A stretch of DNA of 64,000 nt from Allobosea vaviloviae (lineage in GTDB: Bacteria > Pseudomonadota > Alphaproteobacteria > Rhizobiales > Beijerinckiaceae): the NCBI RefSeq assembly GCF_001298265.1, contig NZ_LGSZ01000045.1, forward strand, positions 103,109 through 167,108, written 5' to 3'. The translations under genes and the position numbers were made by a program. Every line of letters begins with the position of its first letter. Within the stretch, counting starts at the first letter, position 1. This document shows positions 16,754-26,332 of this stretch, in pieces. The notes beneath the pieces are model-generated. The model was not told the origin of the DNA. It saw only the letters and a program-made list of their open reading frames with translations, and searched no databases.

Positions 16754-17779
16754 CTACCCTAGCCGCTCGACGAGCTTGCCGATGATGCCCTCGACGGTCT
16801 CGCCATCGGCGCGGGCGGCAAAGGTCAGCGCGACGCGATGCTTCAGCACGGGGATGGCCAGCGCCACGACATCGTCGACGGAGGGCGCGAGACGGCCTTC
16901 GACCAGCGCGCGGGCGCGGCAGGCCAGCGTCAGCGACTGGCTGGCGCGGGGGCCTGGCCCCCAGGCGAGCTTGTCGGTGATGGCGCCGTCGCTGCCCTCG
17001 CCGGGGCGGGCGGAGCGGACCAGGTCGAGGATCGCATCGACGACGTTCTCACCGACCGGCAGGCGGCGCACCAGCCGTTGCGTCGACATCAACGTCTCGG
17101 CCGTCATCGCCTGGACGGGCTTGTGCTCGGAGGCGCCGGTGGTCTCCATCAGGATGCGCCGCTCGGCCTCGCGGTCGGGGTAGGCGACGTCGATCTCGAG
17201 CAGGAAGCGGTCGAGCTGGGCCTCGGGCAGGGGGTAGGTTCCCTCCTGCTCGATCGGGTTCTGGGTCGCCAGCACATGGAAGGGCGCAGGCAGGTCGTAA
17301 CGCTCGCCGCCGACCGTGACATGGTGTTCCTGCATCGCCTGCAGCAGCGCCGACTGGGTGCGGGGCGATGCGCGGTTGATCTCGTCGGCCATCAGCAACT
17401 GGGCGAAGACCGGGCCCTTGATGAAGCGGAAATGGCGCTTGCCGTCGGTGCTCTCGTCGAGAACCTCGGAGCCGAGGATGTCGGAGGGCATCAGGTCCGG
17501 CGTGAACTGGACGCGGCGGGCGTTGAGGCCAAGGACCGTGCCCATGGCCTCGACGAGCTTGGTCTTGGCGAGGCCCGGCACGCCGACGAGCAGGCCATGG
17601 CCACCCGCCAGCAGGGTGATGAGCGAGAGATCGACCACCTTCTGCTGGCCGAAGATGACCTGGCCGATCTCGGTGCGCGCCGCACTGATCGCGCCCAGCG
17701 CCGCTTCCGCAGCCTCGACGATCCCGGTATCGAGGCTGATCGGCGGGTTGGCCTCCGCTGCCCGGACTTGCGCCATCAT
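16754..17779 (-). CDS. MoxR family AAA+ ATPase
   Basis: This is a 341-residue AAA+ ATPase. Walker A is GVPGLAKTK (about residues 63-71), Walker B is LLMADEINRA, and SALLQAMQE and ATQNPIEQEGTYPLPEAQLDRF are the standard MoxR pre-sensor and sensor blocks. MoxR proteins act as chaperones that load cofactors or remodel VWA-containing partners. Here those partners are the DUF58 and BatA-like proteins encoded directly downstream. The ATG at 17779 follows AAGGAGATCGAC; the next codon is also ATG and could be used. It is the first gene of the four-gene operon. Confidence 0.92.
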   Translation of the reverse strand: MMAQVRAAEANPPISLDTGIVEAAEAALGAISAARTEIGQVIFGQQKVVDLSLITLLAGGHGLLVGVPGLAKTKLVEAMGTVLGLNARRVQFTPDLMPSDILGSEVLDESTDGKRHFRFIKGPVFAQLLMADEINRASPRTQSALLQAMQEHHVTVGGERYDLPAPFHVLATQNPIEQEGTYPLPEAQLDRFLLEIDVAYPDREAERRILMETTGASEHKPVQAMTAETLMSTQRLVRRLPVGENVVDAILDLVRSARPGEGSDGAITDKLAWGPGPRASQSLTLACRARALVEGRLAPSVDDVVALAIPVLKHRVALTFAARADGETVEGIIGKLVERLG

Positions 17780-18019
17780 GTCGATCTCCTTCACCCTCTG
17801 GGTCGCATCTTCGTCTTCGCGCGGCGCGTCCTCGAACTTTCGCTGAACGCTCCTCGCCTCTTTTCGCCTGGCCTTTGGACGTCTCGCAACCTTGCAACGG
17901 TCTGAACCGTTGAGTGTGGACGGGGCGCCATGCCGGCTCAAGGGGCCGCATGTCGCGGTGCACAGAACTCGGCTTCACGATTATGTGGAGTTCAAGGCAG
18001 AGGCTAAGATGCAACCAAT

Positions 18020-18643
18020 ATGCCGCATGCGGCCAATCCGGGTTTTTCGATGAGCTCTTCCGGCAATGCCATGGAACGGATGGTCGCTGCGCTGCAGGGG
18101 GGGCAAGGGCGCGGTCTGCCGCCTGTGGAGCGCTGGAACCCCGATTTCTGCGGGCATATCGACATGCGGATCGCCTCCGACGGAACCTGGTTCTACATGG
18201 GGACGCCGATCGGCCGGCCGGCCCTGGTGAAACTTTTCTCCTCCGTTCTGCGCCGGGACGGCGACGATTACGTTCTCGTGACCCCGGTGGAAAAACTCGG
18301 GATCGTGGTCGAGGATGCCCCCTTCCAGGCTGTCGAGATGGCGGTCGAGGGAGACGGCAACGAACGCTCCATCGCGTTTCGGACGCAGGTGGACGATCTC
18401 GTCGCGGTAGGGCCGGCGCACGCGATTCGTTTCGAGCGTGAAGCGGGTGACGGGCTCAAGCCCTATGTCCATGTTCGGCGCGGGCTCTGGGCGCGGGTGA
18501 CGCGGGCGCTGACATACGATCTGCTGGCGTTGGGCGAGGTGCGCGATGTCGATGGCGTCGCCATGTTCGGGGTTGCGGCCGCCGGCGCTTTCTATCCGGC
18601 CGTGCCTGCGAGCGATATCGAAGGCGAGACGGAAAGAGCGTGA
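18020..18643 (+). CDS. DUF1285 domain-containing protein
   Basis: This is a protein of about 207 residues matching the DUF1285 pattern: PPVERWNPDFCGHIDMRIASDG near residue 34, then WFYMGTPIGRPALVKLFSSVLRRD. Known members have a two-domain all-beta fold and no assigned activity. ATGs at 18020 and 18050 are both possible starts; neither has a decisive RBS. The gene is divergent from moxR, and its TGA overlaps the ATG of the NUDIX gene (TGATG). It therefore heads a tight four-gene run that ends with the CCA-adding enzyme. Confidence 0.88.
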   Translation: MPHAANPGFSMSSSGNAMERMVAALQGGQGRGLPPVERWNPDFCGHIDMRIASDGTWFYMGTPIGRPALVKLFSSVLRRDGDDYVLVTPVEKLGIVVEDAPFQAVEMAVEGDGNERSIAFRTQVDDLVAVGPAHAIRFEREAGDGLKPYVHVRRGLWARVTRALTYDLLALGEVRDVDGVAMFGVAAAGAFYPAVPASDIEGETERA

Positions 18644-19287
18644 TGCGGCCCTTGAAGCTGACGGCGGAGGAATTCGCCGTGCTGGCGAAGCAGCGTTTGC
18701 GGCCCGAGCCGCCCTCCATTGGTGACCTGATCGCGCGACCGCGCGGCGATCACGACATGCAGCCCCATCCGGTGCCCCTGCCTGACGAGAAGGCCGCGGT
18801 CCCCGCCGCCGTGCTGATCGGGATCGTGCCGCGGGCAGAGGGACCGACCGTGCTGTTGACACAGCGCGCGGCAGCGCTGCGACGTCATTCCTCGCAGGTG
18901 GCGTTTCCGGGCGGGCGGGTCGATGCCGTCGACGGCTCACCTGTGGTGACAGCGCTGCGCGAGACGGAAGAGGAGATCGGGCTGTCGCGCGAACGCATCC
19001 GCACGCTCGGCTTCCTCGACGCCTACCTCACCGGAACGGGGTACCGAATCGTGCCCGTCGTGGCGCTGGTCGAGCCGCCGTTCTCGCTGACCATCAATGC
19101 CGACGAGGTCGACGAGGCCTTCGAGACGCCTCTGTCCTTCCTGCTCGATCCGGCCAACCACCGGCGCGAGGGCCGGGAATGGCAGGGTCTTTACCGCACC
19201 TACTATGCGATGCCGTTCGGGGATCGCTATATCTGGGGCGCAACCGCCGGCATGATCCGCAATCTCTACGAGCGGCTTGCCGGCTGA
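18643..19287 (+). CDS. NUDIX CoA pyrophosphatase-type hydrolase (NudL-like)
   Basis: This is a 214-residue protein. LTQRAAALRRHSSQVAFPGGR and the Nudix box GGRVDAVDGSPVVTALRETEEEIG are diagnostic of the CoA-diphosphatase subgroup, in which L-L-T-x-R-x...H-x-G/S-Q-V/I-x-F-P-G-G precedes the box. Such enzymes cleave CoA or acyl-CoA to phosphopantetheine and 3',5'-ADP. The ATG overlaps the upstream stop by one base. Linkage to DUF1285 and a CCA-adding enzyme is, as far as I recall, a conserved order in Hyphomicrobiales. Confidence 0.9.
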   Translation: MRPLKLTAEEFAVLAKQRLRPEPPSIGDLIARPRGDHDMQPHPVPLPDEKAAVPAAVLIGIVPRAEGPTVLLTQRAAALRRHSSQVAFPGGRVDAVDGSPVVTALRETEEEIGLSRERIRTLGFLDAYLTGTGYRIVPVVALVEPPFSLTINADEVDEAFETPLSFLLDPANHRREGREWQGLYRTYYAMPFGDRYIWGATAGMIRNLYERLAG

Positions 19288-19308
19288 ACCGACTGGACGA
19301 CCACGCCC

Positions 19309-19566
19309 ATGCTGCGCTCTGTCATCGAGGAGGTTCTTCTCTTCGTCCTGCCCTTCTGCGTTTTCGCGGGCTATCTCATCGTGAATCGCCGCAATCCGCT
19401 CGATGTCGAGCACTGGAGCCGGCATGTCTTCTGGCTGGCGGTCGTCGGGCTGACGCTGGCGATCGCGCTCGTGGCCTATGGCGGCTGGACGGCGCCGCGC
19501 AGCAGCGGCGCCTATGAGCCTCCGCATATGGAGAACGGGACGCTGGTGCCCGGCCGCTTCAAATGA
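19309..19566 (+). CDS. DUF6111 small membrane protein
   Basis: This is an 85-residue protein with two transmembrane helices (about residues 8-24 and 42-60) and a short polar C-terminus ending GRFK. This matches the small DUF6111 family usually found between a NUDIX gene and the CCA-adding enzyme in this order. Its stop overlaps the next start (ATGA), indicating coupled translation. No function is known. Confidence 0.8.
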   Translation: MLRSVIEEVLLFVLPFCVFAGYLIVNRRNPLDVEHWSRHVFWLAVVGLTLAIALVAYGGWTAPRSSGAYEPPHMENGTLVPGRFK

Positions 19567-20810
19567 CGTTGCCGCCCGCGCAGGCCATCGCCGCCTTCCT
19601 GGCCCGGCCGGCGTTGGCAGCGGTGCTCACGGCTCTGAACGGGCAGGGTGAAGAGACCCGCGTCGTCGGCGGGGCGGTTCGCGACCTGCTGCTGGGGGAG
19701 GGCGTCGGAGATATCGATCTGGCTACCACCGGCTTGCCGCAGGAGACGATCCGGCGCGGCGAGAGAGCGGGTTTCAAGGCGGTGCCGACCGGGATCGAGC
19801 ACGGCACCGTGACGCTGGTCCGCGACGGCGTCGGCTTCGAGGTCACGACGCTTCGGCAGGATGTCGAGACCGATGGGCGCCGTGCCAAGGTGCTGTTCGG
19901 GCGCGATTTCGTCGCCGACGCCCTGCGGCGCGACTTCACGGTCAACGCGCTCTCGCTGGATGGCGCGGGCAGGGTGCACGACCATTGCGGCGGACTTGCC
20001 GACCTGGCGGGCCGGCGCATCCGCTTCATCGGCGATGCCGGCAGCCGCATCTGCGAGGATTATCTGCGCATCCTGCGCTTCTTCCGCTTCCATGCCCGCT
20101 ATGGCGCAGGCCCGCCCGACCCGGACGGTCTCGCCGCCTGCATTATGGGGCGGGCGGGGCTTGCCGGGCTGTCGCGCGAGCGGGTCCGCGCCGAACTCAT
20201 GAAGCTGCTGGTCGCGCCCGGCGCGGCCGAGGTCGTCGATACGATGGCAGCTGCCGGGCTGTTGATGCCGATCATCGGCGGCGTGCCGCATCTGTCGCGC
20301 TTCGCAGCCGTCGCCTGCGACCGCGAGGCTGGGCCGGTGTACCCGGCGTTCCGGCTGGCGGCGCTCGCCGTCAGGGTGCGCGAGGATGCGTTGCGACTGA
20401 GGGACGGCTTGCGCCTCTCGAACGAGGAGTTCGACCGTATCGACCGTATCGCGGGGGCGCTGGAGGCGTTGTCGGGGCGAGCTTCGGCTCCTGATATCGC
20501 GTCTCTGCGCCACCTTGCCCACCGCCTCGGCAACGACTCGGTGGCTGCAGGGCTCGTGCTGCTGACGGCTGGCGCCGATGAGACGGCACAGCATCAGGCT
20601 CAGGCGATGATCGCCGAACTTGGGCGCACGCCGCCGTTCCGGCCTAGCGGCAGGGATGCCCTGGCGCTCGGCGCGGAGGCAGGACCGCTGGTCGGGCGCG
20701 TGCTGGCGACGGCCCGGCGGGACTGGATCGACGCCGGCGCGCCGGCCGAGGCGGCCACGCAGGCCGCTTTCGTCGAGCGCGCCTTGGTGGCGCTGCTGGC
20801 CGCGCGCTGA
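19563..20810 (+). CDS. cca: CCA tRNA nucleotidyltransferase
   Basis: This is a 415-residue enzyme that adds or repairs the CCA end of tRNAs. The nucleotidyltransferase head shows VVGGAVRDLLLG, the metal-binding D-I-D (VGDIDLATTG), RRDFTVNALSLD and EDYLRILRFFRFHARYG, which reads B/A-type neck residues. The C-terminal half is all helical, as in class II enzymes. It is the last gene of the coupled DUF1285-NUDIX-DUF6111-cca run, and the opposing hemF stop lies four bases after its own. Confidence 0.92.
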   Translation: MTLPPAQAIAAFLARPALAAVLTALNGQGEETRVVGGAVRDLLLGEGVGDIDLATTGLPQETIRRGERAGFKAVPTGIEHGTVTLVRDGVGFEVTTLRQDVETDGRRAKVLFGRDFVADALRRDFTVNALSLDGAGRVHDHCGGLADLAGRRIRFIGDAGSRICEDYLRILRFFRFHARYGAGPPDPDGLAACIMGRAGLAGLSRERVRAELMKLLVAPGAAEVVDTMAAAGLLMPIIGGVPHLSRFAAVACDREAGPVYPAFRLAALAVRVREDALRLRDGLRLSNEEFDRIDRIAGALEALSGRASAPDIASLRHLAHRLGNDSVAAGLVLLTAGADETAQHQAQAMIAELGRTPPFRPSGRDALALGAEAGPLVGRVLATARRDWIDAGAPAEAATQAAFVERALVALLAAR

Positions 20811-20814
20811 CCGT

Positions 20815-21738
20815 TTACGGCCAGCGCACCGTCGGAGGCATCGAGGACAGGATCGAATCGACGTTGCCGCCGGTCTTCAGCCCGAAGATCGTGCCACGGT
20901 CGTAGAGCAGGTTGAACTCGACATAGCGGCCACGGCGAATCTGCTGCTCGTGGCGCTGCGCCTCGTTCCAGGGTGTTCCCATATTGGCGCGCAGGATCGG
21001 CGGATAAGCCTTCAGGAAGGCCTCGCCGACAGCCTGGGTGAAGGCGAAGTCACCCTCCACGTCGCCCGACCAGAGATAATCGTAAAAGATGCCTCCGATG
21101 CCGCGCGGCTCGTCGCGGTGCTTCAGGAAGAAATACTCGTCGCACCAGGTCTTGAAGCGGTCGTAATCCGCGATCGGGGCGCAGGCCTCGCAGGGCTCGC
21201 GCATGGCGGCATGGAAGGTGATCGCGTCGGGATCGTTCTGGGTGCGCCGGTCGTCGAGCACCGGCGTCAGGTCGGCGCCGCCGCCGAACCAGGGCTTGGT
21301 GGTGATCACGAGCCGGGTGTTCATATGCACGGTCGGCGCATTCGGATTCCAGGGATGACCGATCAGGGAGATGCCGGTCGCGTGGAAGCGCGGATCCTCG
21401 GCTGCGCCGGGAATCTGGCCGGCGAATTCGGGCTGGAAGGTGCCGTGAACAGTCGAGACATGGACGCCGACCTTCTCGAAGACACGGCCGCGCATGATCG
21501 ACATGACGCCGCCGCCTCCGGGCGCGCCGTCATGGTTCGTGCGCTGCCAGGGCGTGCGCTCGAAGCGCCCGGCAGCATCGGCCTCAGGCGGGAAGGGGCC
21601 GGTCGCCTCGTCCTCGATCGCCTCGAAGGCGTCGCAGATGCGGTCCCGCAGCGTCTCGAACCAGGCCTGGGCGCGAGGCTTCAGGGCCTCGGCCAGGGAC
21701 ATCGATTCCGCCAGCGTTTCAGCTTCGTATTCGATCAT
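20815..21738 (-). CDS. hemF: Oxygen-dependent coproporphyrinogen III oxidase
   Basis: This is a 307-residue cytoplasmic enzyme of haem synthesis that oxidatively decarboxylates coproporphyrinogen [40 protein letters not shown], [13 protein letters not shown] and [24 protein letters not shown] are all family blocks. The ATG at 21738 is preferred over one six bases upstream because GGAG is then at a normal distance. Its first 20 bases overlap the end of trmL, so the two form an operon. An oxygen-dependent enzyme fits an aerobic lifestyle. Confidence 0.95.
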   Translation of the reverse strand: MIEYEAETLAESMSLAEALKPRAQAWFETLRDRICDAFEAIEDEATGPFPPEADAAGRFERTPWQRTNHDGAPGGGGVMSIMRGRVFEKVGVHVSTVHGTFQPEFAGQIPGAAEDPRFHATGISLIGHPWNPNAPTVHMNTRLVITTKPWFGGGADLTPVLDDRRTQNDPDAITFHAAMREPCEACAPIADYDRFKTWCDEYFFLKHRDEPRGIGGIFYDYLWSGDVEGDFAFTQAVGEAFLKAYPPILRANMGTPWNEAQRHEQQIRRGRYVEFNLLYDRGTIFGLKTGGNVDSILSSMPPTVRWP

Positions 21739-22231
21739 TCGCATTCTCCACGGCAGGGCAGCCATTGTCTCGATCGGCAAAGCCGCCGGTCTGTCTCAAG
21801 GCCTCCCCCATTACGATCGCCGCGGCGAGCGCGACATTGAGCGAGCGCAAACCGGCTCGCATCGGGATGTTCACTACGGCGTCGGCGGCCTCGTAGACAT
21901 TGGGCAAAACGCCCGCCGACTCGCGCCCGACCATCAGGATGTCGTCGGCCGCGAAGGGGAAATCGACATGGGCGGTCGTTCCATCCGTCTCGACCAGGAT
22001 CAGCCGCCGGCGCTCGGCACGTCGCCACGCCTCGAAGGCGGTGAAGGAAACGTGGCGCGTCACGCTGGCGCGGTCGAGATAGTCCATGCCGGAGCGGCGG
22101 AAGTGCCGGTCGGAGACGTCGAAGGCGGCGGGCTCGACGATATCGACGGCGATACCGAGGCAGGCCGCCATGCGGATCATGGTGCCGGCGTTCTGGGGTA
22201 TGTCGGGCTGGTAGAGCGCGAGACGCAGCAT
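21719..22231 (-). CDS. trmL: tRNA (cytidine(34)-2'-O)-methyltransferase
   Basis: This is a 170-residue SPOUT methyltransferase that modifies the wobble base of tRNA-Leu isoacceptors. Motif 1 is [21 protein letters not shown], motif 2 is [17 protein letters not shown], and motif 3 is [28 protein letters not shown], which forms the SAM-binding knot. The ATG at 22231 gives the usual M-x-R-L-A-L-Y-Q start; a frame extension to 22267 lacks family character. It overlaps hemF downstream. Confidence 0.92.
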   Translation of the reverse strand: MLRLALYQPDIPQNAGTMIRMAACLGIAVDIVEPAAFDVSDRHFRRSGMDYLDRASVTRHVSFTAFEAWRRAERRRLILVETDGTTAHVDFPFAADDILMVGRESAGVLPNVYEAADAVVNIPMRAGLRSLNVALAAAIVMGEALRQTGGFADRDNGCPAVENANDRIRS

Positions 22232-22375
22232 GATGCTGTCATGGGGTGACGGCCCGACATGCGTCAAGGACGCTGGCCTGAGCCAGCCATGCGCTGGGGA
22301 CGCTGGCCTTCGCGGGCGAAGCGCCCCATATCAGGCCACGTTTTCGTCGCCATGCCGGTCCAAGGGAGGGCGGAC

Positions 22376-24241
22376 ATGTTCACCGCCCTGTTCCGCTGGC
22401 TCGAGAGCCGAATCGACGTCTTCGCGCCCTTCGACGAGCGCGAGACCCCGCCGCGCGGCGTCTGGCCGTTCATGTGGCACCATATCAAGGGCGTGAAGGG
22501 CTGGATGGCCCTGATCATGCTCACGGGCCTCGGCTTCAGCGGCATCGAGGCGGCGATGTATCTGATGGTCGGCTGGTTCGTCGACCTGCTCTCGACCCAG
22601 TCTCCCGCGACGATCTTCCGCGACCATGGCGCGATGTTACTGGGGGCTGCGTTCCTGCTCGTCGTGTTCCGGCCGCTGGTCTATTTCGCCAATCATGCGA
22701 TCGTCGATCAGGTCGTGGTGCCGCAGATCACCAACCAGATCCGCTGGCGCAACCATGTCTATACGCTCGGCCACGCGCTCGGTTATTTCCAGAACGACTT
22801 CGCCGGCCGGCTCTCCTCGCGTGTTCTCCAGGCCGGCCAGTCGATCCGGGGCGCGACGATCGAGGTCATCGACGATCTCTGGTATGCGCTGATCTTTGCC
22901 TCCGTCGCGATCGGCTTCTTCGGCTCGACCTCGCTGTGGCTGGCGCTGCCGGTGCTGATCTGGCTGTCGGCCTATGTCGCGCTGCTGATCTATTTCGTGC
23001 CGCGCGCCAAGAAGCGCTCGGAGGCGAATTCGCTCGGACGCTCCTCGACGACAGGGCGCATCGTCGATGCCTACACCAACATCCTCACCGTCAAGCTCTT
23101 CGCCCGCGCGGACGCCGAGCGATCGGCCGTGCGCGATTCGCTGACGCGCTGGAATGCCTCCTTCCTGCACCTGTCGCGGCTGATCACGGGCGTCAGCGTC
23201 ATCCTGCAGACGATGAACAGCCTGCTGGTCGTGGCCACGGCCTGGCTTTGCCTGTGGCTCTGGAGCCAAGGCGAGATGACGCCGGGCGCGGTCGCGGCCT
23301 CGATCGGGCTGGTGCTGCGGCTGGTGCAGATGTCGAGCTGGTTGATCCATCTCGTGCGCGGCGTCTTCGAGAATCTCGGCGCCGTGCAGGAAAGCATGGA
23401 AACGATCGCCAGGCCGCATGACCTGACCGATGCGGCGGATGCCGTTCCGCTCGTCGTCGCGCAGGGCGGCATCCGCTTCGACAAGGTCCGCTTCAACTAC
23501 GGCAAGAGCGGCGGGCTGTTCGAGGGTCTCGATCTCGATATCGCGCCCGGCGAGAAGATCGGGCTCGTGGGGCCGTCGGGCGCCGGCAAGTCGACGCTGG
23601 TGAACCTCTTGTTGCGGCTCTATCCGCTGGAGGGCGGGCGCATCCTGATCGACGGGCAGGACATCGCCCATGTCACGCAGGACTCGCTTCGCGCCCAGAT
23701 CGGCATGGTGACGCAGGACAATTCGCTGCTGCACCGCTCGATTGGCGACAACATCGCCTATGGCCGGATCGGCTCGACGGAGGCCGAGATCGCGCAAGCC
23801 GCGCGGCAGGCCTCGGCGCATGACTTCGTGGTCTCGCTCAGCGACCAGGATGGCCGCCAGGGTTTCGATTCGCGCGTGGGCGAGCGGGGCGTGAAATTGT
23901 CGGGCGGCCAGCGCCAGCGCATCGCGATCGCCCGCGTGCTCTTGAAGGACGCACCGATCCTGATCCTCGACGAGGCGACGTCGGCGCTCGATTCGGAGGT
24001 CGAGGCCGCGATCCAGGAGCAATTGACCGCGCTGATGCAGGGCAAGACCGTGATCGCGATCGCGCATCGGCTGTCGACCATCGCCGCTCTCGACCGGCTG
24101 ATCGTGCTCGACAAGGGCAGGATCGTCGATATCGGAAGCCATTCGGAGCTGGTGGCGCGCGGCGGTCTCTATGCCCGCCTGTGGTCGCGCCAGTCGGGCG
24201 GCTTCCTGGCGGCGGCGGACTTGGAAAAGCTTTCCGCCTGA
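22376..24241 (+). CDS. ABC transporter, fused permease and ATPase (exporter type)
   Basis: This is a 621-residue half-transporter. Six membrane helices occupy about residues 35-330. The ATPase domain has Walker A GPSGAGKST, Q-loop MVTQDN, signature LSGGQRQRIA, Walker B ILILDEATSALDSE and the switch histidine in IAHRLST. The layout resembles MsbA-like and ATM1-like exporters; the substrate is not evident. GGGAGGGCGGAC precedes the ATG at 22376, so the longer open frame starting at 22259 is not needed. It would work as a homodimer. Confidence 0.9.
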   Translation: MFTALFRWLESRIDVFAPFDERETPPRGVWPFMWHHIKGVKGWMALIMLTGLGFSGIEAAMYLMVGWFVDLLSTQSPATIFRDHGAMLLGAAFLLVVFRPLVYFANHAIVDQVVVPQITNQIRWRNHVYTLGHALGYFQNDFAGRLSSRVLQAGQSIRGATIEVIDDLWYALIFASVAIGFFGSTSLWLALPVLIWLSAYVALLIYFVPRAKKRSEANSLGRSSTTGRIVDAYTNILTVKLFARADAERSAVRDSLTRWNASFLHLSRLITGVSVILQTMNSLLVVATAWLCLWLWSQGEMTPGAVAASIGLVLRLVQMSSWLIHLVRGVFENLGAVQESMETIARPHDLTDAADAVPLVVAQGGIRFDKVRFNYGKSGGLFEGLDLDIAPGEKIGLVGPSGAGKSTLVNLLLRLYPLEGGRILIDGQDIAHVTQDSLRAQIGMVTQDNSLLHRSIGDNIAYGRIGSTEAEIAQAARQASAHDFVVSLSDQDGRQGFDSRVGERGVKLSGGQRQRIAIARVLLKDAPILILDEATSALDSEVEAAIQEQLTALMQGKTVIAIAHRLSTIAALDRLIVLDKGRIVDIGSHSELVARGGLYARLWSRQSGGFLAAADLEKLSA

Positions 24242-24358
24242 GCGCGGCCGGCGGACTGCGCGTGCCGTGCGTCGCCAAGCCCGCGCAACAGTAGACTTCG
24301 TCCAAACTGCATGCCAAAGAGCGCGACAGTGACGCGCCGCCGCATTGCGGCCGTGACC

Positions 24359-24379
24359 GCGCCCCCCTAAGAGGGGCGC
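24359..24379 (+). terminator. GC hairpin upstream of petA
   Basis: GCGCCCC (24359-24365) and GGGGCGC (24373-24379) form a seven-pair stem with a seven-base loop, 118 bases after the ABC exporter stop. There is no U-tract, so it is only a weak intrinsic terminator candidate. It may instead be a leader hairpin of the petABC message. I see no other clear signal in the 24242-24435 gap. Confidence 0.3.
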
Positions 24380-24435
24380 AGGGCTGTAATTTCGAGTTGT
24401 TCCAAGACTCGACTGACGTTTTAGAGGGTTGGATC

Positions 24436-24987
24436 GTGGCGCACGCGACCGATACGAAATCGACCGAAACCACCCGCCGCGATTTCCTGATGCTGGCGAC
24501 CGGAGCTGCCGGTGTCGTGGGACTCGGCGCCGTCGTCGTGCCGCTGGTCAGCCAGCTTGCGCCCGACGCGCAGACGGTGGCCGCAGGCGCGCCGATCGAC
24601 CTCGATCTGACGCCCATCGCCGAGGGCCAGGCGATCAAGCTGTTCTGGCGCGGCAAGCTGATCTTCGTGCGGCATCGCACCAAGAAGGAGATCGAAGAGG
24701 CGCGCGCGGTCGATGTCGCGACCCTGAAGGATCCGCAGACCGACGCGCAGCGCGTCAAGGCCGGCCACGATCAGTTCCTCGTCGTCTATGGCAACTGCAC
24801 CCATCTCGGCTGCGTGCCGCTCGGCAATGCGCCGGGCGACCCGAAGGGCGACTTTGACGGCTGGTTCTGCCCTTGCCACGGTTCGCACTACGATTCCTCC
24901 GGCCGAATCCGCAAGGGTCCCGCACCGCTCAATCTGCCGGTGCCGCCCTACGCGTTCAACGCCGACGCCAAGATCAGGATCGGCTGA
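24436..24987 (+). CDS. petA: Ubiquinol-cytochrome c reductase iron-sulfur subunit (Rieske)
   Basis: This is a 183-residue Rieske subunit of the bc1 complex. The N-terminus has a Tat-type anchor: TTRRDFLMLATGAAGVVGLG, with twin arginines before a hydrophobic helix. Cluster ligands are C121-x-H123 in CTHLGC and C145/H148 in CPCHGSHYD, with disulfide cysteines 126 and 147. I chose the GTG at 24436 (preceded by GAGG) over an ATG at 24397, which would put 13 atypical residues before the usual M-A-x-A-T start. It transfers electrons from ubiquinol to cytochrome c1 and heads the petABC operon. Confidence 0.95.
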   Translation: MAHATDTKSTETTRRDFLMLATGAAGVVGLGAVVVPLVSQLAPDAQTVAAGAPIDLDLTPIAEGQAIKLFWRGKLIFVRHRTKKEIEEARAVDVATLKDPQTDAQRVKAGHDQFLVVYGNCTHLGCVPLGNAPGDPKGDFDGWFCPCHGSHYDSSGRIRKGPAPLNLPVPPYAFNADAKIRIG

Positions 24988-25040
24988 GCGATGCGCTCGA
25001 CGCTTTTCAGCCTGGATGAGACAGCCCCGAGGCATTCCGC

Positions 25041-26324
25041 ATGAGTGGTCATAGCTCCTACGTCCCGAAGTCCGGCTTCGAGCGCTGGCTCGATGCGCGC
25101 CTGCCGATCGTCCGCCTTATGCATGATTCGGCGGTGTCCTATCCGGTCCCGCGCAATCTCAACTATTTCTGGACCTTCGGCGGCATCCTGATGTTCATGC
25201 TGGTGGCGCAGATCGTCACCGGCATCATCCTCGTGATGCACTACACCCCGCATGCGACGATGGCGTTCAACTCCGTCGAGCACATCATGCGCGACGTGAA
25301 CTATGGCTGGCTGCTGCGCTACCTGCACTCCAACGGCGCCTCGATGTTCTTCGTCGCCGTCTATGTCCACATCTTCCGCGGCCTCTATTACGGCTCATAC
25401 AAGGCGCCCCGCGAAGTGCTCTGGATCCTCGGCGTCGTGATCTTCCTGCTGATGATGGCGACCGCCTTCATGGGCTACGTCCTGCCCTGGGGTCAGATGT
25501 CGTTCTGGGGCGCGACCGTCATCACCAACCTGTTCTCGGCCCTGCCGGTGGTGGGCGAGACGATCGTGACCTTCCTCTGGGGCGGCTTCTCGGTCGACAA
25601 CCCAACGCTGAACCGTTTCTTCTCGCTGCACTACCTGCTGCCATTCATGATCTTCGGCGTGGTCATCCTCCATGTCTGGGCGCTGCACCATGTCGGTCAG
25701 AACAACCCGACCGGTGTCGAGGTGAAGAACGTCGAGAAGGACACGTTGCCGTTCACGCCTTACGCGACCGTCAAGGACCTGTTCGCGATGGTCGTGTTCA
25801 CCTTCGTGTTCTCCTACTTCGTGTTCTACCAGCCCAACTTCATGGGGCATGCGGACAACTACATCCCGGCCAACCCGGCCGTGACGCCCTCGCACATCGT
25901 CCCCGAATGGTATTTCCTGCCGTTCTACGCGATCCTGCGCGCCATTCCCGACAAGCTCGGCGGTGTCATCGCCATGGGCGCCGCGATCGTGGTGCTCGCC
26001 TTCCTGCCCTGGATCGACAGCTCCAAGGTCAAGTCGATGAGCTACCGTCCGATCGCGCGTCAGTTCTTCTGGGCTTTCGTGGTTGTGTGCATCGGGCTTG
26101 GCTATCTCGGCGCGATGCCGGCCGAGGGTGGCTACGTCACCGCCTCGCAGATCTTCACGGTTCTGTATTTCGGTTTCTTCGTCGCGCTGTTCGTGATCGG
26201 CCTGTTCGAGCGTCCGAAGGCTCTGCCGAACTCGATCGCCGATTCCGTGCTGGGCCCGCTCAAGGGCGGCTCCGGCGCGCGCATCGCCACGGCCGCTGCC
26301 GCCGAACCCAACGCCAAGGGCTGA
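25041..26324 (+). CDS. petB: Cytochrome b subunit of the bc1 complex
   Basis: This is a 427-residue integral membrane protein with eight predicted helices. It carries the quinol-oxidation (Qo) site motif PEWY in [19 protein letters not shown], the [17 protein letters not shown] segment, and paired histidines in helices B and D (for example [10 protein letters not shown] and [13 protein letters not shown]). These bind haems bL and bH. It starts 53 bases after petA and is followed after eight bases by petC, as in the classic fbc operon. The short alanine-rich tail after residue 410 is typical of alphaproteobacteria. Confidence 0.97.
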   Translation: MSGHSSYVPKSGFERWLDARLPIVRLMHDSAVSYPVPRNLNYFWTFGGILMFMLVAQIVTGIILVMHYTPHATMAFNSVEHIMRDVNYGWLLRYLHSNGASMFFVAVYVHIFRGLYYGSYKAPREVLWILGVVIFLLMMATAFMGYVLPWGQMSFWGATVITNLFSALPVVGETIVTFLWGGFSVDNPTLNRFFSLHYLLPFMIFGVVILHVWALHHVGQNNPTGVEVKNVEKDTLPFTPYATVKDLFAMVVFTFVFSYFVFYQPNFMGHADNYIPANPAVTPSHIVPEWYFLPFYAILRAIPDKLGGVIAMGAAIVVLAFLPWIDSSKVKSMSYRPIARQFFWAFVVVCIGLGYLGAMPAEGGYVTASQIFTVLYFGFFVALFVIGLFERPKALPNSIADSVLGPLKGGSGARIATAAAAEPNAKG

Positions 26325-26332
26325 GACGAAAC

